Assembly (NCBI GenBank): GCA_030410095.1
Contig: JAUFRC010000001.1
Coordinates: 508,501 to 572,500, forward strand
DNA length: 64,000 bases
Direction of reading: 5' to 3'
Origin: Paracoccus cavernae
Lineage (GTDB): Bacteria; Pseudomonadota; Alphaproteobacteria; Rhodobacterales; Rhodobacteraceae
Below, in pieces: positions 8,431 through 18,945 of this stretch; position 1 is the stretch's first letter; every line of letters starts with the position of its first letter. The notes beneath the pieces were generated by a model. The model ran no database searches and had not been told where the DNA came from. It was given only the letters and a program-made list of their open reading frames with translations. Both the position numbers and the translations under genes were made by a program.

Positions 8431-8455
8431 TGTCGGGTTCTGTCGGTATGTCGGG
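8431..8455. repeat. TGTCGG repeat cluster
   Basis: TGTCGG occurs at 8431, 8441 and 8449, a related motif lying between the two TGTCGC clusters. Confidence 0.45.
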
Positions 8456-8626
8456 TAAGCAAATGTCAATCGGCGTCATGCGCCAGATATGGCGTCTGGG
8501 CCGGCAGGGGGAATCGTAAAGTCTGGGCCGATCCGGCTCGGGACCGGCGTCCACGGTCTCGGCACGCATCCGCAATTCAGGAAAAGCAGAGGATCGAGCG
8601 TGTCTTTAACAGCTTGGTCCGGCGCA

Positions 8627-8659
8627 TGTCGCGAAAGTCGTGGGTGTCGCGGCGTCGCA
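8627..8659. repeat. TGTCGC iteron-like cluster, copy B
   Basis: Imperfect direct repeat of the 8302-8334 cluster in the same orientation, about 325 bases away, with the same TGTCGC-based units. Confidence 0.6.
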
Positions 8660-8814
8660 CATGGTCGGATCGCATTTGCCCGACGTGAAGGCACAGCCAG
8701 ATCCAGCGCAAGGCGATGCCGCAATCTGTTGCAATCAAGCGCAAATTAGATGGCGGGCCCTATGGCGGGTATGACAGAAATTCTTCTGAAAAATTCAATA
8801 ATATCAATGATAGG

Positions 8815-8904
8815 TGGCGGAGCGGAAGGGATTCGAACCCTCGAGACGGTTTCCCGCCTGCACCCTTAGCAGGGGTGTGCCTTCGACCACTCGGCCACCG
8901 CTCC
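8815..8904 (-). tRNA. tRNA-Ser (anticodon GCT), CCA encoded
   Basis: On the minus strand: acceptor GGAGCGG pairs with CCGCTCC, the anticodon loop is CTGCTAA giving GCT, a long variable arm of the class II type is present, and the T-loop is GGTTCGAATCC. The discriminator is G and CCA is encoded (8815-8817). Its 3' end faces the accessory segment, the usual position for an element attachment site. Confidence 0.95.
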
Positions 8905-9096
8905 GCTGACCCGTATATGCAGCGAGGTCGGGACAGACAAGGGCCTTTTTCGCACAATCTTCAGTTCGTTGATGAGCGTATCGCCGAAAGCCCCGATCTT
9001 GGTGGGGAGGAGGGATTTCCCGCGCGGGCAGGGCAGGGGGAGCCTTTGGAAATTCGGCGGCTGCCCGTGGTTTGCGGGCATCCGGACGGCTCCGGC

Positions 9097-10591
9097 TCAG
9101 GGGCCGAGCAGGTTGCTGGCTGCCTGTTCTCGCAAGGGCGCGGGGGCCTCGGGTGGTGAAGATTTGCGCCAGCCGCCCTGTTTGTAGCAGATCGTCGCAA
9201 GGATCAGGGTGGAGACCATGGCAACGGGGAAGCTCAGCCACAGGGCGTCGGGGCCCAAAAGGCCCTTCATGCCGACCGCAAATCCGACGCGTACCGGATA
9301 GAGCGCGATGATCAGAATCACCAAGGGGATGATCACCTGCCCGTTGGCGCGCATGGTCCCGAACAGGACCATCGAGACGCCGAACGCCAGAAACCCCCAG
9401 GTCGAGAGGCGGCTGATATGCGCACCGATCGACAAAGCCGGACTTTCCGGCCCCAGAAAGACCGACATGACCTGACGGCCGAGGAAAAAGCGCCACCACA
9501 AGCGCGCCGGTCAGCAGGATGTTGAAAATGATGCCCGAGCGGGTGATCTCGCCGACGCGGTCCCAGCGGCCCGCGCCGATGTTTTGCGCGGCCATCGCCG
9601 AGACCGCCGCACCGAGCGCCATGGCGGGCATCTGGACGTAGGTCCAGAGCTGCTGGGTCGCGCCGAAAGCCGCGGCCGTGTCGACGCCCTGACTGTTGAC
9701 CATGGTCATCATCGTCAGCATCGAGCTGGAAACCACGATCATCTGGATGCCCATCGGAAGGCCCTTGCCGACCAGTTGCCGCAGGATATGCGGGCTCGGG
9801 ACCAGGAACTTCAGATCCGCTCCGGTCAGGCGCAGCGGCAGCTTGCGGGCATAGATCGCGCAGAGCATTGCACCGAGGCTGATGTAGTTTGCCACCACCA
9901 TCGCCAGCGCCGAGCCCGCGATTCCCATCTCCGGAAGCGGGCCGATCCCGAGGATGAAGAGCGGGTTCAGAACGACATCGAGCACTACGGCCATTGCCAT
10001 GAAGATCAGCGGCGTCATCGAATCGCCGCTGCCGCGCAGGGCCATCATCAGCATGGTCTGGATCATCATCGCGGGCATGGCGACGAAGGTCACGCGCAGG
10101 AAATCATCGGCGAGCGCCAGAATTTCGGGCGGTGTCCCGAGCAGCGCGAGGATCTGTGGCGCGAGGATCCAGCCGATCGCCGAGACGATGACCGCAGCCG
10201 GCGCGAATGTCCCCATGGCGGTGCCGACGACTTGACGTGCCGAGCGCAGGTCGTTCCTGCCCACCGCCTGGCCGATCAGGATGGTCGAGGCCAGTCCGAA
10301 GCCGAAGACGAAGGCCGTCATCAGCATCATGACCAGAATGCCGTTGGTGGTTGCGGCAAGCGCTTGCTCGCCCAAAAGCCTCCCGACCCAAACCGCGTTG
10401 ATCGAGCCGTTGGCGGATTGCAGAACCGAGGAGCCGAGGGTCGGAAGGGCGAAAAGCAGAAGCGTCCGGTTGATGGGGGCGGTGGTTAACGAATTGGCTG
10501 TGACATATGCGGTTCTCGTCCCTCGTATCCGCGAAAAGGCCGGTGCCGGAGAAGCACCGATGCAGACACGCCGCCCGAACCTGTTCGCCAA
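9097..10591 (-). CDS. MATE-family multidrug/cation efflux transporter, one frameshift
   Basis: Around 450 residues after repair, the usual length, with twelve hydrophobic segments. MATE proteins swap Na+ or H+ for drugs or cationic metabolites across the inner membrane. Typical features are the N-terminal PTLGSSVLQS...INAVWVGRLLG stretch and the mirror-image second half. The frame shifts in the A-run 9485-9489 (minus-strand T5); one base fewer joins ALVVALF to LGRQVMSVF. The start is uncertain: the frame opens at a TTG (10591), but the family begins nearer TAPINRTLL, about 10490. Confidence 0.9.
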
Positions 10592-10758
10592 GGATGAACG
10601 ACCGGCGCAGGCTTCCGTTCCTTCCTTCCGGCATTGGGCGGCAAGACCTGACGGCGTTTGGGCATATTCCGGACAGAAAGGCCGGGAATACCCCTTAAGG
10701 TTGTATTTTTATGGGGTTTTCCGGTCGCGCGGCAGCAGCGCGGCGCGACCCGCGATAT

Positions 10759-12646
10759 TCATTCGCTTTCGCTGCGGGTCACGAAAGTGCCGTTTGCGCG
10801 GCTCTCCCACCATGCGGGTGTGTCGCGGTTGAAACGGATCAGCGCATCCCAGCGGGCCGAGCTGTCGTCGATATGTTGCAAGTTGCCCCAGGAGCCGTGC
10901 TTGTTGTGCCGCCCGATATCCACAAAGGCGTTGAACATCGTGCCGCCCTGCGCTTTCCAGCCCGCCAGAAGCTCGGTGTAAAGCTGGCCCATACCCTCGC
11001 TTTGGTTCAGCCAGACGAAAAAGCCTGTCAGCTCTTCGTCATCTGCCCAAGGGCCGACGCCGACGACATGCGTGCCGCCTTCGTACATCACGAGACGCAG
11101 GCCGCGCTGGTCGGCGATCTTCTTGTGATAGGCGAAAGTGGAGAACAGCTCTTTGAGCGAGCCCGCCGGATCGCCGGAAACCGAGCCGTCGCGCAATTCG
11201 CGAATGGCGAGATCGCCGGCCAGATCGTAAAGATGCCCCGCAACATAGGCGTCTTTCGCGGCGCGGGTCAGACCGGCGGCATCGGCGGCAGACTCCGCGG
11301 CGGCGAGCGATTGCGCCAGCCATTCCTTGACCAGTTTCGGCTTGTCGTCGCGGCCCAAGCTTGCGTCGAAATAGCCGGTGATCGCATAGGAATCGAATGT
11401 GGCCGAGGGCAATTTGCGTCCCACTGCCATCTTGCGCCATGCGGGCGCATCAAGAATCGCCTCTTCGAGGCTGAGCCAGCCGGTCTGGGTCGAGATCACC
11501 TTGTGATAGCTTTGCGCAGGTTTCGGCCCATAGGTCTTGTCGATGATCTGCGCCATCTCGACCGATTTTCCGGCGTAATATTCGACCCATGCCGTGCCGA
11601 GATCGGGCCAGAGCGCCTGTCCCTGCTCATTGGCCCATTGCGCCTGCGGGAATTGCCAGTTCCAGACCTCGTTCGAATATTCGTACCAAGGCGTCAGCTT
11701 GGGATCGAGCTGGTCGCGGACATAGCTTGCGAACTGCTCGATATATTGCGGATCGGCAAGATGGGGCAGGGTGAACCACGGATCGGTTCCGGTCTCGTTG
11801 GCGAGCTTGACCATCACTTCGAGCGGCACGCCTGCCGGCCCTGCCCATGACGCATCCTGCGGCTCGGCGCGATCGGACCAATGCGCGACCGGCGAGCCGT
11901 TCGTCGCCATCCAGTCCATGAAGCGCAGCGCGCGCATGTCGCCGATCCGTGCCAGCCATGCGGGATTGAAGACCTGCCCCGCCGCGAAGCGGGCAAGATC
12001 GCGTTCATGGACGACCGAGATCTGCCGGATCGGGTTCTCGGCGCGATCGCGCGCAGCTCGATCTGGACCATATTGCCGCCGTTGGGGCGATATTCGAAGT
12101 CGATCTCGCCCGGACGTGTCGCGATGACCCGCCCGCCCGAAATCGTGACCTCGCCCTCGCCTTGATAGCTCAGACGGTAGGTGCCGGCGCTCGAGACCAT
12201 GCCCTCGGGCATCTCGGTCAGGATGAGGGTGCTGACATGGCTGACCCCCTCGGGCATGCGGGTGAGCCAGCCGTGCTCGTCGGTGGCCGCGGCCATGACC
12301 TCTTCGCTCGCGCCGCCCCATTGGCCGGGGAGGTGGCCGATCCAGGGGCGCGAGGTTTTGAAGACGTCGATGAAGGGCGATTGCGTCGACCAATCCGCAA
12401 TACCGGCCAGCCCCATCGCGATCGAGGGATTGCCGACGGCAGGCGCGCGCACCGCAGTAGCATCTGCCCCATCCGCCTTGTCGGAGTTCGGGCTGCCCGA
12501 CTGCCCCGACACCAATGGCGCGTCGGCGCTTGTTTCGGGGTACGGGCCTGCGCCAGAACCATGCCCGCGGCATCGCCTTGTGCGGGGCGCGCAGGGCGGG
12601 GGCTGGCCTCGACGGCGGCGGAAAGGGCAAGGGATGCAAGGATCAT
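10759..12646 (-). CDS. Secreted glycoside-hydrolase-like protein, two frameshifts
   Basis: About 625 residues. The N-terminus (MILASLALSAAVEA) is a short export signal. After an early domain (residues about 50-190, VSTLILTEMPEG, RLSYQGEGEVTI), the body resembles a clan GH-A (beta/alpha)8 barrel: EYSNEVWNW fits the strand carrying the acid/base Glu after Asn, and MYEGGTHVVG fits the nucleophile strand. The substrate is unknown. Breaks lie near 12045 and in the G-run 12537-12540. It is divergent from macA. Enzymatic function is inferred from motif spacing, not from a recognised family. Confidence 0.6.
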
Positions 12647-12944
12647 GATCGAAGCCTAATCGGGGCGCGGGGGCGGAGAAGGGGACGAATGGACGCGGGT
12701 GGCGGGGAGCGCTGCGTCAATCTTTGCCGCAGGGCAGGCCAATGTGCCAGAGGGGCATTCGCCCTTTCCTTTCGTGACCTTGGGCGCGGCTTTCGCAAGG
12801 ATAGGGCAAAGTTATTTCCTTTTGGTTTCCATTTGCCGTGCCATAAGCCGCACAACGAAAACATGTCTCCGCAAGCCGGAGCGGATGGCGTCCCGATTTC
12901 CCGCATTCGGCGGGCTGGGTGCGCGGAAGGAAAGAACGGAACGG

Positions 12945-14285
12945 ATGCGGAAATTTCTGCGGATCGGGGCGCCGCTTGCGCTGGTGGCGGTGCTTGGGGC
13001 GGGTTGGTATGTCTATGGCCGCAATGATCAGGGCAGCGCCTTGCAGGTCATTACCGCGCCGGTCGCCCGTGCCACGATCGAGCAGACCGTGCTCGCCAAC
13101 GGCACGCTCAAGCCCGCGCGGCTGGTGGCGGTTGGGGCGCAGGTCTCGGGGCGTATCACCTCGGTCGGGGTCGCTTTGGGTCAGGAGGTCAAGGCGGGCG
13201 ATCTGATCGCGGAAATCGACAGCGTGACCCAGCTCAACCAGCTCCGCACCGCCGAGGCGGCCTTGGCGGGGTGCGCGCGCAAAGGACCGAACGCGAGGCC
13301 AATCTTTCTCTGGCCGAGCGGACCTTTGCGCGCCAGCAGGAAATGGTGGCGCGCAACGCCTCGACCCGCGTCGATTTCGACAGCGCCGGCGAGCAGGTCG
13401 AGGTTCTCAAGGCCCAGATCGAGGCGCTGGATGCCCAGATCATTCAGGGCGAGGTCGCGATCGAGACCGCCCGCGCCAATGTCGGCTATACCAAGATCAC
13501 CGCACCGATCGACGGCACGGTTCTGGCCATCGTCAGTCAGGAAGGCCAGACGGTCAATGCCAGCCAGGCCGCGCCGACCATCGTCATTCTGGGCCAGCTC
13601 GACCGCATGACCGTGCGCGCCGAGATCTCGGAGGCCGATATCGTGCGCATCCGGCCGGGGCAGGAGGTCTGGTTCAATATCCTCGGCGAGCCGGGCAAGC
13701 GCTATGGCGCGAGCCTCGAGACGGTCGAGCCCGCGCCGGAATCGATCCGCAACGACAGCAGCATCAGCACGAGCGCATCGGGGACGAGCACCTCGACGGC
13801 GGCGGTCTACTATAACGGCGTCTTTACCGTGCCGAACCCCGAGCAGGCCTTGCGCACCTATATGACGGCGCAGGTCTATATCGTTCTCGGTCGCGCCGAA
13901 AATGTGCTGACCGTGCCCTTCAGCGCCGTGACCGTGACCCCGACAGGGCGTCAGGGCGGCGGTGCTGAAGGGCGGGGCCGGCGGCGGGGGCGGCGGCGCC
14001 GCCGCTTCGGGCTCCGGTTCGGCGGAAGCAGGCGAGGCGCGTGACGGCGAGGGGCAGAGCGTGACCCAAGGCCGTGCCGCTACCGTTCAGGTTCTGGGCA
14101 GCGACGGGCAGATCAGCCGGCGCGAGATCGTCATCGGGCTGGACGACAAGGTTTCGACCGAGGTTCTCGCAGGCCTCTCGGAGGGAGAAGCGGTCGTGAC
14201 CGGCGAGGGCGCGGGCCGGAGCGGAGGCTCCTCCGGCGGCTCGGGCCGGATGATGGGCCGCGGCGGCCCGCCGATGGGGCTGTAA
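12945..14285 (+). CDS. macA: MacA-type periplasmic adaptor of ABC exporter, two frameshifts
   Basis: About 445 residues after repair. An N-terminal membrane anchor (residues 5-22) is followed by a biotinyl-lipoyl-like half ([26 protein letters not shown]), an alpha hairpin ([18 protein letters not shown]), the second lipoyl half ([12 protein letters not shown]) and a beta-barrel. It links the inner-membrane ABC transporter to an outer-membrane channel. Breaks lie near 13268 and 13960, the latter before a glycine-rich linker. The C-terminus is Gly/Ser-rich. The next gene starts 2 bases after the stop, so they form an operon. Confidence 0.85.
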
Positions 14286-14287
14286 AA

Positions 14288-16316
14288 ATGGATCGCAAGC
14301 CATTGATCGAGCTGAAGGATATTCGAAAGGATTATCCGTCCGGCGAAGGTGTGACGACCGTGCTCAAGGGCGTGGATCTGGTGATCCGCGAGGGCGAAAT
14401 GGTGGCGATTGTCGGGGCCTCGGGCTCGGGAAAATCGACGCTGATGAATATTCTGGGCTGTCTCGACCGGCCCAGCTCGGGCAGCTACCGGATTGCGGGA
14501 CAGGAGGTGGCGCAGCTCGGCCCCGATGCTCTGGCGGCGCTTCGGCGCGAAAGGTTCGGTTTCATTTTCCAGCGCTATCACCTCCTTTCGGAGTTTTCGG
14601 CGCTCGGCAATGTCGAGATCCCCGCGATCTATGCCGGCGAGGCCCCTCGGACCGGCGCGACCGCGCGGCGGCTCTGCTCGGGCGTCTGGGCATGGCCGAC
14701 CGGACCGCGCATCGTCCGACACAGCTTTCCGGTGGGCAGCAGCAGCGCGTCTCGATCGCGCGGGCGCTGATGAACAACCCCGGCGTGGTGCTCGCGGACG
14801 AGCCGACCGGCGCTCTCGATTACCGCAGCGGGCAGGACGTTCTGGCCATTCTCGACGAGCTTCACGCCGAGGGGCGCACGGTGATCATCGTGACCCATGA
14901 CCTCGCGATTGCGGAGCGGGCCGAGCGCATCATCGAAATCCGTGACGGAGAAATCATCGCCGACCGCAGGCCGGAGCGTCGGAACGTGGTTCGAGAAAAC
15001 ATCAATAACTCGGCGAATCACATTGAAAATAATGGTGATATATCGTCGAATCCGATCGACCCGCCGCGGGATCCATCCGCGCCTCGGCAGCCCAGCCGTT
15101 CGCCTGCCGATGTCCTGCCGCGCCGATTTGCCGAGATCCTGCGCATGGCGCTTTTGGCGCTCGGCGCGCATAAGTTGCGCACCTTCCTGACCATGCTCGG
15201 GATCATCATCGGCATTGCCTCTGTCGTGTCTGTGGTGGCTTTGGGGGCTGGTTCGCGGCAGAAGGTTCTCGCCAATATTTCGAGCCTCGGGACCAATACG
15301 CTCCAGATCTATGCGGGGGCGAGTTTCGGGATATGCGCTCGGGCCGGATCACGACGCTGGTGGTCAGCGATGCCGAGGCGCTTTCGCGGCAAAACTATGT
15401 CGCGGCCGTGACGCCGCGCGTGCAGAGCTCGGGCACGTTGCGCTTCGACGCGACAGAGGCCAGTGCCCAGATCAACGGTGTGGGCGAGCAGTTCTTTGCC
15501 GCGACCGGCGCGAAGCTGGTGGCGGGAAGCCTGTTCGACCGTGCGGCCGTGACAGGGATGGCGCAGGATGTGGTGATCGACGAGAATACCCGCAACGCGC
15601 TTTTCGCGGGTGGCGGTGATCCGGTCGGTGCGGTTCTGATCTTCGACAACGTGCCTTTGCGCGTCACCGGCGTCATCTCGATCAGCGCGGGCGGGCCGGG
15701 AGGAGGCAGCCAGAATCTCGGGCTTTACGCGCCCTATACCACGGTGCAGGCACGGATTTCGGGCTCGATGGCGCTCAACAGCATCACGGTTCAGGTCGCG
15801 GATACGGTCGATACGGCCGTGGCCGAACAGGCGGTGACGCAGTTTTTGACCCAGCGCCACGGCACTACGGATTTCTTCATCATGAACACCGACGAGATCC
15901 GCCAGACCATCACCACGACCACCCAGACCCTGACGCTTCTGATCGCGGCGATTGCGGTGATCTCGCTGATTGTAGGCGGAATCGGGGTGATGAACATCAT
16001 GCTGGTCTCGGTCTCCGAACGGATTTCCGAGATCGGGGTGCGCATGGCGGTCGGCGCGCGGCGTAGCGACATCATGCAGCAATTCCTGATCGAGGCGGTT
16101 CTGGTCTGCCTGATGGGCAGCTTGCTCGGCATCGCTTTGGCGCTTGGCTTCGGTGTGGTCTTCGGCGCGCTCAGCACCCAGTTCACGCTGGTCTATTCGG
16201 GTGCCTCGATCATTGCGGCTTTCGCCAGCTCCAGCCTGATCGGCGTGGTTTTCGGCTTCATGCCCGCCCGCAATGCCGCTCGGCTCGATCCGGTGGTGGC
16301 CTTGTCGGGCGCCTGA
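14288..16316 (+). CDS. macB: MacB-type ABC export protein (ATPase fused to permease), two frameshifts
   Basis: About 675 residues. The N-terminal ATPase has Walker [10 protein letters not shown] (about residues 43-51), signature [15 protein letters not shown] and Walker [12 protein letters not shown]. One membrane helix ([21 protein letters not shown]), a large periplasmic domain and three C-terminal helices follow, with [19 protein letters not shown] characteristic of MacB. It exports peptides, siderophores or macrolides with MacA. Breaks lie near 14660 and 15325. The linker between ATPase and permease is Asn-rich and AT-rich. No TolC gene follows. Its stop abuts the convergent ybaK stop. 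Confidence 0.88.
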
Positions 16317-16795
16317 TCACAGGTCGGCGCAAAGCGGCTTGGCGGCGGCTTTCGCGACGGTGAGCGCATCTTCGGGGCGAGCGCGACCATCAGGCCGCGT
16401 TTGCCCCCGTTCAGGACGATCTCGGGCACGGCCAGCGCGCTTTCCTCGAAGGCGGTCGGGGCGGCACGTTTCTGGCCGAAGGGGCTGATGCCGCCGGTGT
16501 GGAAACCCGTCAGCCGTTCGGCCTTGTCGGGCGGCATCATCTGCGCGGACTTCCCGCCAAAGGCCGCCGCCACCCGCTTCATCGAGAGGCTGCGGTCGGA
16601 GGGGATCACGGCGCAGGCGGGCTTGCCGTCGACCTCGACCATCAGCGTTTTCAGCACCCGTTCCGGCGCGATCCCGATCGCTTCGGCGGCATGGAGGCCG
16701 ATTTTGTCCTGCCCAGCGACATAATCATATTCGATCACGTGAAACGCGACCTTGCCCGCGTCGAGAGCCTTCGTGGCTGGTGTGGCTGTGCTCAT
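16317..16795 (-). CDS. ybaK: Cys-tRNA(Pro) deacylase (YbaK/EbsC), frameshift near 3' end
   Basis: About 158 residues from ATG 16795 (MSTATPATKALDA). YbaK hydrolyses Cys-tRNA(Pro) mischarged by prolyl-tRNA synthetase. Family marks: VFHVIEYDY-like N-terminus, VLKTLMVEVDGKPACAVIP with the catalytic-site Lys, and GGISPFGQKR. The last residues need a frame change near 16375, after which the protein ends KAAAKPLCADL with a stop at 16317-16319. Confidence 0.88.
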
Positions 16796-16885
16796 TGCGG
16801 CGGCCTTTGCGCTTTTCAATGTCGTTTGCGCGAAACTGGCAAGAAGCGCGGTCAAGGCCAAGCGCGAAACGCGCATCAGCCATGA

Positions 16886-16910
16886 AAAGGCCCCGCGATG
16901 CGGGGCCTTT
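16886..16910 (-). terminator. Strong hairpin terminator downstream of hom
   Basis: AAAGGCCCCGC (16886-16896), loop GAT, GCGGGGCCTTT (16900-16910), a perfect 11-bp stem with an A/T outer edge on both sides. It lies 22 bases past the hom stop. Confidence 0.85.
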
Positions 16911-16931
16911 GAAGCGGACGGTGCGGCGGGA

Positions 16932-18251
16932 TCAGACTTCTTCGATCCGCAGCTCGACCGGCTCTCCTGTGATGACACCGGTGCGCGGCAAGGCCTCGAT
17001 CGCGTGATCGATCGCATCGGGCGTGGTCTTGTGGGTCACGATCAGGACCGGAGCCGCGCCCTGCTGGTGGCGGTCGTTGCCGTATTGGCGCATCCGGTCG
17101 ATGGAAATCCCCGCATCGCCCAGAACCGAGGCGACCTTGGCCAGCGCGCCCGGTTTGTCGGCGAGCTCGAGGCGCAGGTAATAGGCGGCCGGAACCGCGG
17201 TGCGTGCGGCCTGCGAGCTGAGCAGGGTGCTCGCGGGCTGGCCGAAGACCGGCAGGCGGACATTGCGCGCGATCTCGATCACGTCGGACATCACGGCGCT
17301 GGCGGTCGGACCTTCGCCCGCGCCTGCGCCGCGCAACACGATCTGGCCGACGCTATCGCCTTCGACCACGATCATATTGGTGCCGCCCTGCAATTGGCCG
17401 AGCGGGCTGTCCGCCGGCACGAGACAGGGCGACATGCGCTGCTCGAGCCCGCGCGCGGTCATCTGCGCCACGCCCAGAAGCTTGATGCGGTAACCCATAT
17501 CGGCTGCACGGCGGATATCGTCGATCGAGACGCGCTCGATCCCCTCGATCTCGACGGCATTGAAGGCGGGTTTGGTGCCGAAAGCGATCGAGGCCAGCAG
17601 CGTCAGCTTGTGGCTGGCATCAATCCCGCCGACGTCGAGGGTCGGATCGGCCTCGAGATAGCCGAGCTTGCGGGCTTCCTCGAAGACCTCGGCATAGGGC
17701 AGCCCGGCGTTTTCCATCCGCGTCAGGATGTAGTTGCAGGTGCCGTTCATCACGCCCATGACACGGCGGATCTGGTTGCCCGCCAGCGATTCCGTCATCG
17801 CCTTGATGACCGGAATACCGCCGGCGACGGCTGCTTCGAACCGGATCAGGCGGCCGTTGGCTTCGGCCAGCTCGGCGAGTTCCTGACCATGGATCGCCAG
17901 AAGCGCCTTGTTGGCGGTCACGACATCCTTGCCGGCTTTCAGCGCGATGGTCATGGCTTCGCGGGCGATGCCCTCGTCACCGCCGATCAGCTCGACGAAA
18001 ACGTCGATATCCTCGCGGGCGGCAAGGACACGGGCATCCGCCTCCCAGGCGTAATCCGACAGGTCGATGTCGCGGTTTCTGTGGCGGTCGCGGGCGGAAA
18101 CCGCGGTGATCGCGATCGGGCGTCCCGCGCGCTTGGACAAAAGCGCGGCGTGGTTCTGGATGATTTTGACGGTGCCGGTACCGACGGTGCCCAGTCCGGC
18201 AATGCCAAGACGCAGCGGTTTCGGTTCGGACGCGGTGCTGTGGGAGGACAT
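16932..18251 (-). CDS. hom: Homoserine dehydrogenase with ACT domain
   Basis: 439 residues, intact. Reduces aspartate semialdehyde to homoserine for Met/Thr/Ile synthesis. The N-terminal Rossmann motif GIAGLGTVGTG is at residues 16-26. The catalytic domain carries TANKALLA, GVMNGTCNYILT and GYLEADPTLDVGGIDASHKL (catalytic Asp and Lys), and a C-terminal ACT domain (YYLRLELADKPGALAKVASVL) is expected to give threonine feedback. The length matches the family. It is monocistronic between a terminator and a 155-base upstream gap. Confidence 0.97.
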   Translation of the reverse strand: MSSHSTASEPKPLRLGIAGLGTVGTGTVKIIQNHAALLSKRAGRPIAITAVSARDRHRNRDIDLSDYAWEADARVLAAREDIDVFVELIGGDEGIAREAMTIALKAGKDVVTANKALLAIHGQELAELAEANGRLIRFEAAVAGGIPVIKAMTESLAGNQIRRVMGVMNGTCNYILTRMENAGLPYAEVFEEARKLGYLEADPTLDVGGIDASHKLTLLASIAFGTKPAFNAVEIEGIERVSIDDIRRAADMGYRIKLLGVAQMTARGLEQRMSPCLVPADSPLGQLQGGTNMIVVEGDSVGQIVLRGAGAGEGPTASAVMSDVIEIARNVRLPVFGQPASTLLSSQAARTAVPAAYYLRLELADKPGALAKVASVLGDAGISIDRMRQYGNDRHQQGAAPVLIVTHKTTPDAIDHAIEALPRTGVITGEPVELRIEEV

Positions 18252-18406
18252 GGATCTCTCGTTATTTCAGCTTGATCGGGTGTTAGCGGAAGGCGCGGGC
18301 TGTTGCAACGCGCGCAAGACGGGGCGCAAGACCGGGCCCTGGGGGCTGTTGCGCAAAGACAGCGGAGGCCGCGGCGGAGGAGGACGACCTGCGGCGCGCG
18401 ACGGCG

Positions 18407-18945
18407 TCAGCGGTCGATGTCGGGATCGTCGTCTTCGCCGACCCATTCCCCCGCAATCCCCGTCAGATGCATGATCGCGATGATGCGCCGGCCCGCCGCT
18501 TCGGCCTCGTGGCGCATCAGATCAAGCTCCGGCGCCGAAAGGTCCGCAGGCACGCTTTCGCCCTTCATCGCGACAAAGGCCGGACGCCAGCGCGTCTTCT
18601 CGGCGGTCGGGCTCCAGGAGGCATGGCAAATCAGGTTGCGTTGGTGCTTGAGGACAACCAGCCGGTCGTTGATCTCGTCGCGGTCGTCGATGCCCGGATG
18701 GCGGCGCAGCGCGCTGTCGAGCTGCTCGATCAAGGTGCCGAGGGATCATCGGCGATATCGGTCATATGCTGGCGCCAGCGCGCCAATTCTGTCGCGGTCA
18801 GATCGCGGGCCAGCCGGACCCGCTCCAGCGAGAAAAGTGCCCGTTTGAGCACCTCCTCGAGCCAGCCGAAGGTCGCGACCGCCTGCCCCAAAGCAGCGGC
18901 GAAATCGGCGGGCAGCAGGTAATGGGTCTCGGGCGGTCGGTTCAT
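18407..18945 (-). CDS. Conserved hypothetical protein, one frameshift
   Basis: About 179 residues from ATG 18945, which overlaps the stop of the upstream glycosyltransferase (ATGA). The sequence is helical (AALGQAVATFGWLEEVLKRALF, then RHPGIDDRDEINDRLVVLKHQRNLICHASW). A frame change near 18742 joins the halves. The H-x-x-W/N-L-I-C-H pattern recalls helical proteins of the HEPN type (RNLICHASW being similar to R-N-x-x-x-H), suggested with low confidence. Function unknown. Confidence 0.55.

Larger units (their letters stand above)
8226..8814. other. Non-coding stretch with TGTCGC repeat clusters next to tRNA-Ser
   Basis: No credible gene on either strand. It contains three clusters of a short TGTCG-based motif and leads to the 3' end of the tRNA. 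It probably marks the edge of the accessory segment. Confidence 0.5.

Noticed and set aside
1..8814. Integrase, transposase or insertion sequence in the accessory segment
   Set aside because: No tyrosine or serine recombinase and no DDE motifs were seen in any frame.
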